A DNA stretch of 40,418 nucleotides, taken from the NCBI GenBank assembly GCA_043758125.1, contig JAYVOC010000216.1:1-40418 (forward strand), in the 5' to 3' direction. This DNA is from JANXSD01 sp043758125 (GTDB taxonomy: Bacteria > Bacteroidota > Bacteroidia > AKYH767-A > OLB10). Below, piece after piece: positions 9,187-17,998 of this stretch; position 1 is the first letter of the stretch, and each line of letters starts with the position of its first letter. The notes beneath the pieces were generated by a model, which ran no database searches, was not told the DNA's origin, and saw only the letters and a program-made list of their open reading frames with translations. The position numbers were made by a program, and so were the translations under genes.

Positions 9187-9805
9187 TTAGCGTTAATATT
9201 TTCTAATAATAAATTAATGCAATAAAAGTAACCGTTATTTAATTTGTAATGGCAGCATTTTAAAAAATACCAGTTTTATGTGAGTTTTTCAGAAGAAATT
9301 ATTCTACCGTAGCTCATTCATTTGTTTTATAAAAATCAGATTGATATGTGAAAAAGCCTGTGCTTCTCCAATTTATTTTTTCTTTGCGCCTCTGCGTCTT
9401 TGCGAGAGAGCCTCTTTTTTCATTTTAAGTCATGTTAAAGAATGTTTCTTATTCATCTTTGGTCAATTAATTCATTTATCACCCCGAACCGAGACACGTG
9501 TTTGTGCTTTTAGACATCTGGTTTTGTAGAACAAAAATTTTAATTTAATGAGCAATTTAAAACTGGTTACCTTATCATTTGTCTAATCAGTAACTTATGG
9601 TAGGAGCCTCATTCTTGGATAATCTTAAAATACCACTTTAATGGGATTGCATTTATAAAAGTAGAATTAGATTTTTACAGGTAATTTAAATTTAGAAATA
9701 AAATGATTATTCATTTACTTTAGTATGTTGAATGAAGATTGTTGAATTTTATAATTCTACTTAATTCCAGTTAATATTCTTTATTAAAAAAATAATTTGA
9801 AATTT
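9187..9805. other. Intergenic region between kinase and giant surface protein
   Basis: About 620 nt without a credible gene. It should hold the divergent promoters of the kinase (minus) and the giant protein (plus). A 62-codon frame at 9341-9529 is produced by a GC-richer dispersed-type repeat at 9381-9410 and has no protein-like features. No terminator or structured RNA was recognised. Confidence 0.5.
9381..9410. repeat. Dispersed-type repeat (GCGCCTCTGCGTCTTTGCG core)
   Basis: This 30-nt stretch is much richer in GC than its surroundings and has the internal rhythm CTTTGCG-CCTCTGCG-TCTTTGCG. From general knowledge, near-identical strings recur in intergenic DNA of many unrelated bacterial genomes and give spurious peptides like FAPLRLC. 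Only one copy was noticed in this window. Its function is unknown. Confidence 0.5.
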
Positions 9806-12800
9806 ATGTATAAAATAGTTACCTCAAGCCACCTCTTACGTATTTGTCTTCTTTTTGTATTATTTACTGGTGCTCTTTCGGTTAATTTATTTGCTGGTAA
9901 TGTACTTGTATATGGACCACTTTTAACCTACAATGAGAATGCAATCGCTGCATCTTTAGGAAATACTGTAACAGTTGTAACATCTGTACAATGGCAAAGT
10001 ATGACAACTGCACAATTTGCTGCATACGATGCTATTATTATTCCTGAACATGGATTCGCATCTAACAATACAGGGAATAATGATCCCGCGGTGTTAATAT
10101 TGAATAGCACTAAATCTGTGTGGTCTCCAGCAATTACTGGAAAAAGAGCTTATATAAGTTATGATCCCTTACTGGATGGTGGTCCTGTTGGTTTAACAAG
10201 AGTAACTTCTGCGATCAATGAAGTTGCTACATCAGGTGGAACTGGATTGTATTTTGCAACTGGATTACTTTTTTTCTTTAGTCCACCCAATCCTGTTGTC
10301 ATTGATTTTCTTTCTCAAGTGGATAGTATTCGAGTTAAAGGAGGTACTTGTTTGGAAGCAACATTTACATATTTTCCTCCCTATTTTACTGTAACGGATG
10401 TTTGCACTGATGGAAGTTCTTTAAAAATTGTTTCTCTCCCAGGATTTTATATGCAACAACTTAACTCAAATTATTATTGTTCTGGAAATGTATTTAATGT
10501 AAACGTGTTAATTCACAACATAACATTTCCTTCGGGAAATATTTTTACTGTTGAGCTTAGCAATGCATTGGGTGATTTTACTAATCCAATTATTCTTGGA
10601 ACTCTTGCAAGTATTTCAACTTGTTCTATTCAGGCTACTATTCCAAATGGAATTACTGCTGGTAGTGGATATAAAATTAGAGTTACTTCATCATCATCTT
10701 CTCCAAATGATATTGCATCAGGTATAAGTAGTAATTTGTTGATTAATACAAATCAAGATTGGTACTTAGATCTAGATGGTGATCATTATTATTCAGGTAA
10801 TGCAATCAATCAATGTAATAGTCCTGGGATAGGTTATGTAGCAAGTGGCGTTTATCGTGGTGATGATTATGATGATAATAATCCTGCAGTTCATGCTACT
10901 CCTGCAAATATTTTAATTTATGGTCCACGTTTACGTGCTACTACTCCCAATGAACAATCACTTGAAATAGCACAAGGTCATACGGTGACAGTTGTAACAT
11001 CTGCTCAGTGGTCTGCAATGTCTACCGCTCAATTTGCATCTTATGATGCTATTGTAATTCCAGACGATGGATGCTCATCATCTGGAGGAAACGTTGATTA
11101 TGCAATATTAAATGCTACTAAAGCAATTTGGTCACCAGCAATATCTGGTAGACGATGTTACATAGCTACTGATCCTATAGCTGATAATACAACTCTTGTA
11201 ACTGTTAATGCAATGAATTTTGTAGCCAACGGTGGCGGAACAGGTTTATGTGTTTCTACAAGCTGTAGTTATGGTAATGCAAGTCCCAATACGAAGATTG
11301 ATTTTCTTACGTTAGTTGATAGCATCGAAATCCAAGGAAATTCTAGTTTTTCAGGTGTCAACACTGTTATAAAACCTACTCATCCAGTCATGGATGGAAT
11401 TGTTTTTAGTAGCTTATTTGGCGAACATAGTTATTTTAATTATTTCCCAACTACACTTGTCAGTTTATTTGAAGTTGATAATCATCCTGTAATAATTGCT
11501 CGATCAGAAACACCAATTGGCATTCAAAATATAACTTCTACTTATTTATGTGATGGTAGCAGTTTTAATATTGCATATTATAAAACGGGAACTTTTATTT
11601 CAGGTAATGTTTTCACCACAGAATTAAGTGATGCATCGGGAAGTTTTGCAAATCCAATTAATATTGGTTCAACAGCAAGTATTACCAATGGAATTATTTC
11701 AGTAACTATCCCAAATGGAACTATTTCAGGGTCTGGGTATCGCATTAGAATTGTTTCTTCATCACCTTTAAAAATAGGCGAAGACAATCATACTAATTTA
11801 AATATTAATATAAATCGTGATTGGTATTTAGATGCTGATAATGATCATTATTTTACTGGAAGTGTAATCAATCAATGCAATAGTCCAGGTGCTGGATATA
11901 CCACATTAGAAATTGTTGGTGGTAACGATTGTAATGATAATAATGCATTAGTTAATCCAAGTGTTGTTGAAATTGTTGGCAACTCAATTGATGATAATTG
12001 TAACGGACTTTTAGATGAAAATAATGCATTAGGTTTCGATGGAAATAACGATTCAATTGTTGTTCCCTATTTTCCTAATTTATCATTGAACCCTACTTAT
12101 AATTATACAACACAAACAGTACAATTAACATTATCTGCTTGGATTAAATTGGATGTAGGTTCCTTAAATCAGAAAATTTTATTCAGAAATCAATCTTATG
12201 GTTTAACTATCAATTCAAGTAATCAGCTAGTGTATCATTCGGGAGGTTACGACGCTGGAAATCCTGCTCATTTCGGTTCAATTCCAGTTGGCGTTTGGAC
12301 TCATGTTGCAATCGTTGTTCAAAATATAAATTCTACTAGAACAATTACTTTCTATATAAATGGTGTTAACGTTGGTACATCAAATGATGTTATTCAAGCT
12401 TACATGACAACTAGTGGTGGCGATTTAAATATTGGCCCAAATTTTCATGGTACGATCGATGAAATATGTATTTGGAATGTTGCACGTTCTCAAGCAGAAA
12501 TTCTTTCAGATATGTGCGGTGTAACTTTACCACAAACAAATCTTATTGCTCATTATAATTTTAATCAAGGTATTCCAAATGGAAATAATATTGGAGTTTT
12601 AAATCTTATCGATAATTCTGGAAGTAATAATAATGGAACGTTAAGACATTTTGCATTAAATGGGTCAACTTCTAACTGGATAAATTCCTATATACTTTAT
12701 GAAGATCTTGATAATGATTCTTACGGATCATCTGTTGTTGCATCTTGTGGAGTTCCTAATAATACAGATTGCGATGATGCAGATGCTACCGTTCATAATG

Positions 12801-15800
12801 GAAATACAAATTGGTATGTTGATTTTGATAATGATCATTACGCAGCTGGGCCACCTGTTATAGCTTGTCATAGCCCTGGAGCAACTTACACAAACACTGG
12901 AATCTTAGCAGGCATTGATTGCGATGATAATGACATAATAGTTCATGATGGAAATGTTCAATGGTACATAGATGCTGATGGTGATCATTATTATGTTGAT
13001 GTTCCTGTTGCATCTTGTCATAGTCTTGGCGCTTCCTATACCAATACTGGAATTCTTGGTAGTGATGATTGTGATGATGCAGATCCTCAAGCTCAATACG
13101 CTTATCAAAGTTGGGTATTAGATGCCGATGGTGATCATTTTTATGTTACAGAAGTTTTCCAATGCCACAGCCCCGGTGCAGGATATGTAAAACGAAATGG
13201 AGTTTATTATTCTAACGATTGCAACGATAATGATCCAACTATTAACCCTGGCGCAACAGAAATTCTTGCCAATGGAATTGATGAAAATTGCAATGGACAA
13301 ATTGATGAAGTGTTACCTTGTCATCCAACTTATTTTGGTAATTCAACTTACTATTGCATCGGACGAGTTCAATTAGGAGATATTAATAATACTTCCTCTT
13401 GCAATGCAAACCATTATGGAGCTTACACAAATTTAACAACTACTTTACCACCTGGTTCCTCACAAACAATTACGATCATTCCTACTAGTAATACTATTAA
13501 ATGCTCCGTATATATTGATTGGAATAGTAATAATATTTTAGGAGATGATCCTTCAGAATTGGTTGTCAACAATCAAGTTTTTGTTCCTTCTTTCTTTTCT
13601 GGAAACCAAACTGCAAATTTTACCGTTCCTGCTGCTGCAACTTTTGGAAATCACATTATGCGCGTCATAAGTGATTATTCAGGATATACAATCTCCGACC
13701 CTTGTTATTCTAGTTATGGCGAAGTAGAAGATTATACAATTAATGTTGGAAATTGTACTCCTCATATTACCAACCAATGTCAAGGCAATGCATTTATCAG
13801 TTATGTAACAATTGGTGATATGACTAATCCAACTAATTGCGATGGTGTTTCTGATTATTCAAGCTCAAAATCTACAACTGCAATAGCTGGAAGCGTATTA
13901 AATTATTCTATCTCTGTTAATGGTTACTATGGTTCTGATGCAGGTGTAAGTATTTATATCGATTATAATAATGATGGTGATTTTACTGATGGTGGTGAAC
14001 AAGTTGTAAATTTTGCTTATGCTCAAACGTATTTTACCGATGCAGTTGGATCGTTTACTTTACCTGCTGTATTAGCTGTTGGTAATTATCATGTGCGAGT
14101 AGTTAGTGATAATTATTTTTATGGAGTAACAAGTCCATGTTTTTCTAATTCAGGAGAAATTGAAGACTATAATTTGCAAATTGTTCCTGTAATTTATTGT
14201 CAACCTGTCATTACTTATGCATGCGCTTATGAATGGATTACAAATGTAACGTTAGGTGCAATAAATAATTCTAGTGTATGCACAAGTGGTTATTCAAATT
14301 ATTCGTTTTCAAAATCTACCACTGCTGCTCCAGGTGAACAAATAAATTATTCGGTTTCAATGGGAGGAAATGGTTACATTTCTAATTATTCACCAGTTGA
14401 TATTTATTTAGATATAAATTCAGATGGTGATTTCCTTGACGCAGGTGAACAAGTTGCGACAGATGTTTTCATGAATTTAAATGGCACAAATGCAACTGGT
14501 TATTTTAATGTTCCTTCATCCTTATTACCTGGAAATTATAGAATACGTGTTCGAAGTGGAAATGATTATTCAGGAACAGCATGTGATGATTCTTATTATG
14601 GAGAAACTGAAGATTACAACTTAAATGTTACTGCATTGACAGTTTGCGCGCCGATAATTGATAACCCTTGCACTACACAATGGATAAGTAATGTAACATT
14701 AGGTTCAATTAATAATACATCAGGTTGCAATGGTGGTTATTCAAATTATGCAAATTCGCTTTCGACAGTTACATATCCTGGTCAATCATTTAATTATTCG
14801 TTAGGAGTTCACGGAACTTCCTCTCAACAAATAAATATGTATATCGACTATGATCATGACGGGATATTTAATTCAATTAATGAAAATGTATTTTCAACTT
14901 ATATATCTGAATCATATAATCCTTCTGGAAATATTTATATTCCTTATAGTGTTTTACCAGGCTCTTATCGCATTAGAATTGTAAGTGATACTTATGGCAA
15001 TACTGCCGATCCTTGTCATACTGTTAATGGCGAAATAGAAGATTATACATTAGTTGTTCCGTATCCACTTTGGTATAAAGATTTTGATACAGATGGATTT
15101 GGTAATCCTGCAATATCAATTAATAGCGCTACTCAGCCTGTAGGTTATGTTTCAGATAATAGAGATTGTAATGATAACAATGCATTAATTTATCCTGGTG
15201 CGCCAGAAATATTAGGAAACCTTATTGATGATAATTGCAATGGTTTTATTGATGAAATTTATTGTATTCCATTAATTCCACAACCTTGCGTTTCCATGTT
15301 TATTAATAAAGTAATTATTGGTTCTATAAATAATCCAACAGGTTGTGGTATTGGTGGATATTCTGATTTTACTGCTGCGAATAATACTTATCAACTTGCA
15401 GGATCAAACGTCGATTATTCTATTTACGGATCTTATAATGATCAAAAAGTAAGCATTTATATAGATTATAATAATGATGGTGATTTTACTGATGTTGATG
15501 AACAAGTTGCTGCAAACGTTTTTATGCAAGCTAATGGCACTCCTGCTAATGGAACGTTTAGTATTCCTGTAACACAGGCTGTTGGTAATTATAGAATGCG
15601 AGTAGTTAGTGATTACATTTTCAATGCTGATCCCACTGCTTGTAGTACTTACTATGGCGAGATTGAAGATTATACTTTAATTATAAATTCTGTTTGTTCT
15701 GATGCAACCTTACCAACTATTAGCGCTTCATCAACTACCAATTGTGGTGCAGTTGCAACAACATTAAGTATTACAACTGGAAATTTATTTAATGCTATAG

Positions 15801-16510
15801 CTTGGAAATGGTACACAGGAAGTTGTGGTGGAACTTTAGTTGGGTCTGGTCCAACGATTAGTGTATCTCCTACATCAACTACAACTTATTATGTAAGAGG
15901 TGAAGGCGCTTGTACTACACCAGGAATTTGTGAATCAATAACTATAAATGTGAATATCCCTACCACATGGTATTATGACGGTGATGGTGATGGTTATTAT
16001 GGAAATTACTTTCAATTAGCCTGCTCATCTCCCGGTACTGGTTACACGCAAACTGTAATTGGTGGTGGCGATTGTGTCGATTATAATGCTGCGATACATC
16101 CTGGTGCACCTGAAATGTGTGGAAATAATATTGATGATAATTGCAATGGTCAAGTTGATGAAAATTGTGCAACAGCTATTACTTTAAATCTCACAGTTTT
16201 TATTCAAGGTTATTATCTTGGAAGTGGATTAATGCAACCTGTTCTTAGTAATGTTGGCGTCAGTACAAATCTAAATGAATGTGATACAATTACTGTAATA
16301 TTATATGACCAACTAAATTTATCCGCTCCATATCGCTCTGATAATGTTGTTTTAGGTACGAATGGAAATGTATTAATTCCTTATCCACCTACTGTAATTG
16401 GTAATGATTATTATATCGTAATCCGTCACAGAAATTCTATCGAAACATGGAGTAAAGATCCAATTCATTTCTCTGGAAATTTAGTCACCTTCGATTTCAC
16501 AACGTATTAA
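9806..16510 (+). CDS. Giant secreted multidomain surface protein (ThuA-like x2, MopE-type x8, LamG, GEVED x5, Ig-like)
   Basis: The ATG at 9806 gives 2234 residues; the frame also extends to a TTG at 9797 (residue numbers below count from it). A signal peptide ends near NLFAGN. Two similar ~130-residue Rossmann-like units start near 35 (NVLVYGPLL) and 370 (NILIYGPRL), each with a VTVVTS-QW and YDAI-IP pattern. Eight MopE-type Asp-rich units (WYLDxDxDHYY, DCNDNN, IDDNCNG-DE) lie near 321, 675, 968, 1005, 1054, 1104, 1757 and 2057; these probably bind metal such as calcium. A LamG/concanavalin-like domain spans ~745-960. Five GEVED domains (YIDYNNDGDF to GEIEDY) lie at ~1175-1755 and ~1823-1965. 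An Ig-like domain spans ~1968-2055. The last ~108 residues match the end of the M36 protease. An adhesin or matrix role is inferred; there is no recognisable catalytic domain. Confidence 0.9.
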   Translation: MYKIVTSSHLLRICLLFVLFTGALSVNLFAGNVLVYGPLLTYNENAIAASLGNTVTVVTSVQWQSMTTAQFAAYDAIIIPEHGFASNNTGNNDPAVLILNSTKSVWSPAITGKRAYISYDPLLDGGPVGLTRVTSAINEVATSGGTGLYFATGLLFFFSPPNPVVIDFLSQVDSIRVKGGTCLEATFTYFPPYFTVTDVCTDGSSLKIVSLPGFYMQQLNSNYYCSGNVFNVNVLIHNITFPSGNIFTVELSNALGDFTNPIILGTLASISTCSIQATIPNGITAGSGYKIRVTSSSSSPNDIASGISSNLLINTNQDWYLDLDGDHYYSGNAINQCNSPGIGYVASGVYRGDDYDDNNPAVHATPANILIYGPRLRATTPNEQSLEIAQGHTVTVVTSAQWSAMSTAQFASYDAIVIPDDGCSSSGGNVDYAILNATKAIWSPAISGRRCYIATDPIADNTTLVTVNAMNFVANGGGTGLCVSTSCSYGNASPNTKIDFLTLVDSIEIQGNSSFSGVNTVIKPTHPVMDGIVFSSLFGEHSYFNYFPTTLVSLFEVDNHPVIIARSETPIGIQNITSTYLCDGSSFNIAYYKTGTFISGNVFTTELSDASGSFANPINIGSTASITNGIISVTIPNGTISGSGYRIRIVSSSPLKIGEDNHTNLNININRDWYLDADNDHYFTGSVINQCNSPGAGYTTLEIVGGNDCNDNNALVNPSVVEIVGNSIDDNCNGLLDENNALGFDGNNDSIVVPYFPNLSLNPTYNYTTQTVQLTLSAWIKLDVGSLNQKILFRNQSYGLTINSSNQLVYHSGGYDAGNPAHFGSIPVGVWTHVAIVVQNINSTRTITFYINGVNVGTSNDVIQAYMTTSGGDLNIGPNFHGTIDEICIWNVARSQAEILSDMCGVTLPQTNLIAHYNFNQGIPNGNNIGVLNLIDNSGSNNNGTLRHFALNGSTSNWINSYILYEDLDNDSYGSSVVASCGVPNNTDCDDADATVHNGNTNWYVDFDNDHYAAGPPVIACHSPGATYTNTGILAGIDCDDNDIIVHDGNVQWYIDADGDHYYVDVPVASCHSLGASYTNTGILGSDDCDDADPQAQYAYQSWVLDADGDHFYVTEVFQCHSPGAGYVKRNGVYYSNDCNDNDPTINPGATEILANGIDENCNGQIDEVLPCHPTYFGNSTYYCIGRVQLGDINNTSSCNANHYGAYTNLTTTLPPGSSQTITIIPTSNTIKCSVYIDWNSNNILGDDPSELVVNNQVFVPSFFSGNQTANFTVPAAATFGNHIMRVISDYSGYTISDPCYSSYGEVEDYTINVGNCTPHITNQCQGNAFISYVTIGDMTNPTNCDGVSDYSSSKSTTAIAGSVLNYSISVNGYYGSDAGVSIYIDYNNDGDFTDGGEQVVNFAYAQTYFTDAVGSFTLPAVLAVGNYHVRVVSDNYFYGVTSPCFSNSGEIEDYNLQIVPVIYCQPVITYACAYEWITNVTLGAINNSSVCTSGYSNYSFSKSTTAAPGEQINYSVSMGGNGYISNYSPVDIYLDINSDGDFLDAGEQVATDVFMNLNGTNATGYFNVPSSLLPGNYRIRVRSGNDYSGTACDDSYYGETEDYNLNVTALTVCAPIIDNPCTTQWISNVTLGSINNTSGCNGGYSNYANSLSTVTYPGQSFNYSLGVHGTSSQQINMYIDYDHDGIFNSINENVFSTYISESYNPSGNIYIPYSVLPGSYRIRIVSDTYGNTADPCHTVNGEIEDYTLVVPYPLWYKDFDTDGFGNPAISINSATQPVGYVSDNRDCNDNNALIYPGAPEILGNLIDDNCNGFIDEIYCIPLIPQPCVSMFINKVIIGSINNPTGCGIGGYSDFTAANNTYQLAGSNVDYSIYGSYNDQKVSIYIDYNNDGDFTDVDEQVAANVFMQANGTPANGTFSIPVTQAVGNYRMRVVSDYIFNADPTACSTYYGEIEDYTLIINSVCSDATLPTISASSTTNCGAVATTLSITTGNLFNAIAWKWYTGSCGGTLVGSGPTISVSPTSTTTYYVRGEGACTTPGICESITINVNIPTTWYYDGDGDGYYGNYFQLACSSPGTGYTQTVIGGGDCVDYNAAIHPGAPEMCGNNIDDNCNGQVDENCATAITLNLTVFIQGYYLGSGLMQPVLSNVGVSTNLNECDTITVILYDQLNLSAPYRSDNVVLGTNGNVLIPYPPTVIGNDYYIVIRHRNSIETWSKDPIHFSGNLVTFDFTTY
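13961..15494 (+). repeat. Direct 31-nt repeat between GEVED copies 2 and 5
   Basis: Positions 13961-13991 and 15464-15494 are identical over 31 nt (start GATTATAATAATGATGG), encoding DYNNDGDFTD. Flanking codons including a GCTGTTGGTAATTAT stretch are also shared. The other GEVED copies differ more at the DNA level. This suggests a more recent duplication or gene conversion within the gene. Confidence 0.7.
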
Positions 16511-16521
16511 CTAATAGAATT

Positions 16522-16565
16522 AAAATGGGGAATAAAATATCTTTAGATATTTTATTCCCCATTTT
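16522..16565. terminator. Strong hairpin terminator
   Basis: Arms 16522-16541 and 16546-16565 form a perfect 20-bp stem with the four-base loop TTTA. It starts 11 nt after the stop of the giant surface-protein gene. It also faces the convergent J-domain-like gene, 215 nt away. Confidence 0.9.
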
Positions 16566-16779
16566 CCTAATTCTTATCCCGATCGTTATCAAGACGTAAT
16601 TCACCGCTTAGTGGTTCCTTCTAGACAATTGTTCCGCCTCCATCTCTTGTCTTCCTCCGAAGGATGAAGATGATTGTTTTTACATTCTTTATAAATCAAA
16701 TTCTATCACCTGTTTTTCATAAGACTTGCAGGATTATTATTTTTCTTCAATTCGTAATTCGTAATTTTTAATTCTTAAT
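16566..16779. other. Convergent intergenic spacer with AT-rich short repeat
   Basis: No gene was seen. The stretch ending near 16781 carries tandem variants of TTCGTAA/TTTTTAA (for example ATTCGTAATTCGTAATTTTT). This is a low-complexity motif often seen between Bacteroidota genes. No other structure is supported. Confidence 0.4.
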
Positions 16780-17958
16780 TTAGTATTCCATTCCTTGTTG
16801 GTGATCTTTTAACACTCTATCCACTAACTTTTTTGTGTTTAAATCTTGTTTCTCTAAAATCTCTAAAATGATTTCAGAATTTCTTTTTTTCTGTTGAAGA
16901 TGTTTAATGGAAAAGGAGGGACGCCATCTTTTGAGATTATAAGGGCCACCAGCAAAGTAAGTTAGTAATACATATTTATTATCATTGTAAACTGTTGCAG
17001 CCTGTAATTCCATCTCTTGCACTTGTGATCGCAACATTTCATTGTAGAGATTTAATTTATCTCGAGTGAGTGATTGAATCCTATCTGTTTCTCCTTTCGC
17101 CCATTCTAATTCTATTTCTAATAATGTTTTTAAATCTTTCTTTTCGTACGCAACAGTAAGTTTTTTCATCCACTCTTCCTTCTGTAATTTTTTCTCCTCA
17201 TTCTGTTCTAAATCTGGATGCAAAATTTTAGCTAATGATTTGTAAATGGAAGAAATACTCTTTCCTTTAAGTTCTTCGATCTCTTTTTCTTTAGCTTCCT
17301 TCTCTAATTGTCTCTTCGTTTTCTTGCTTTCTTTTTTTGTTGAAAATGGATTTGAATTGCTCTCCGAATAATTTTTAATTTTTTCTTCAACACGTAAATT
17401 TATTTCTTCTTCACTCATATCGATTGTTAAATCACTGAGATCAACTTTAAATCCCTTCACAAAAAGATCTAATTCTAATTCACTAATTAACAACTCAAAT
17501 TCTAAATCTTTTGCAATCGCTGCTGCTTTCTTTGATTTTTTCGACGATGTTTTATTTATCTCTTCATGAATTGAAATAATTTTTTCAGACTCTTCATTAT
17601 TTAATCCATGAGGACTAAATAAAATAGTATCAATCATCTCCGACATGAAATCAATAAAAGCCCTTCTTCTTATACCAGAAAAACTTGTTGCTTTGAAATA
17701 ATTGTACAACTCATTTACAACTTGAAAGTCCAATCGAATTACTTCTTGATGAACAGGGTAAACCTTACTTACGCACTCTGAAAGGAGAATATCTAAAGAA
17801 GCTTTTTCAGCTTCGATTTTTAATTCTGCTTTCTTCATTCGGTCTAATAAAGTATTGAACGTAACTTGCTCAATCGAAAGTGCCTCCTTCTCTGATTGTT
17901 GAACCGCTAATCCGTATATCGTTTTATCGTCTACTGTTTTATTGTTTTTAGAATCCAA
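16780..17958 (-). CDS. J-domain-like protein with coiled-coil/charged middle
   Basis: The 392-residue cytosolic protein has no signal peptide or membrane segment. Residues ~235-290 look like a divergent J domain: IYKSLAKILHPD with the HPD tripeptide at ~247-249, then a second helix EEWMKKLTVAYEKKDLKTLLEIE. Residues ~30-230 are charged and helical (KKESKKTKRQLEKEAKEKE), probably coiled coil. J domains stimulate Hsp70 ATPase, so a role as a DnaK co-chaperone is possible but inferred. The reading frame begins with TTG at 17958; no ATG lies upstream in frame, and the next ATG is codon 40, so the true start is uncertain. It is followed, ~40 nt away, by the methyltransferase gene transcribed upstream of it on the same strand. 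Confidence 0.75.
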   Translation of the reverse strand: MDSKNNKTVDDKTIYGLAVQQSEKEALSIEQVTFNTLLDRMKKAELKIEAEKASLDILLSECVSKVYPVHQEVIRLDFQVVNELYNYFKATSFSGIRRRAFIDFMSEMIDTILFSPHGLNNEESEKIISIHEEINKTSSKKSKKAAAIAKDLEFELLISELELDLFVKGFKVDLSDLTIDMSEEEINLRVEEKIKNYSESNSNPFSTKKESKKTKRQLEKEAKEKEIEELKGKSISSIYKSLAKILHPDLEQNEEKKLQKEEWMKKLTVAYEKKDLKTLLEIELEWAKGETDRIQSLTRDKLNLYNEMLRSQVQEMELQAATVYNDNKYVLLTYFAGGPYNLKRWRPSFSIKHLQQKKRNSEIILEILEKQDLNTKKLVDRVLKDHQQGMEY

Positions 17959-17998
17959 ACTGCAAAAATTATTTTAATGATTTTGTAAATGTTACCTC

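Noticed and set aside
9341..9529. 62-codon plus-strand frame
   Set aside because: It is generated by the dispersed repeat at 9381-9410 and gives a typical spurious peptide (FAPLRLC).
12697..13320. Regular D/N-rich repeats that at first look like a tandem array or CRISPR-like structure
   Set aside because: They are in frame within the giant surface-protein gene, differ in sequence and spacing, and are explained as MopE-type protein repeats.
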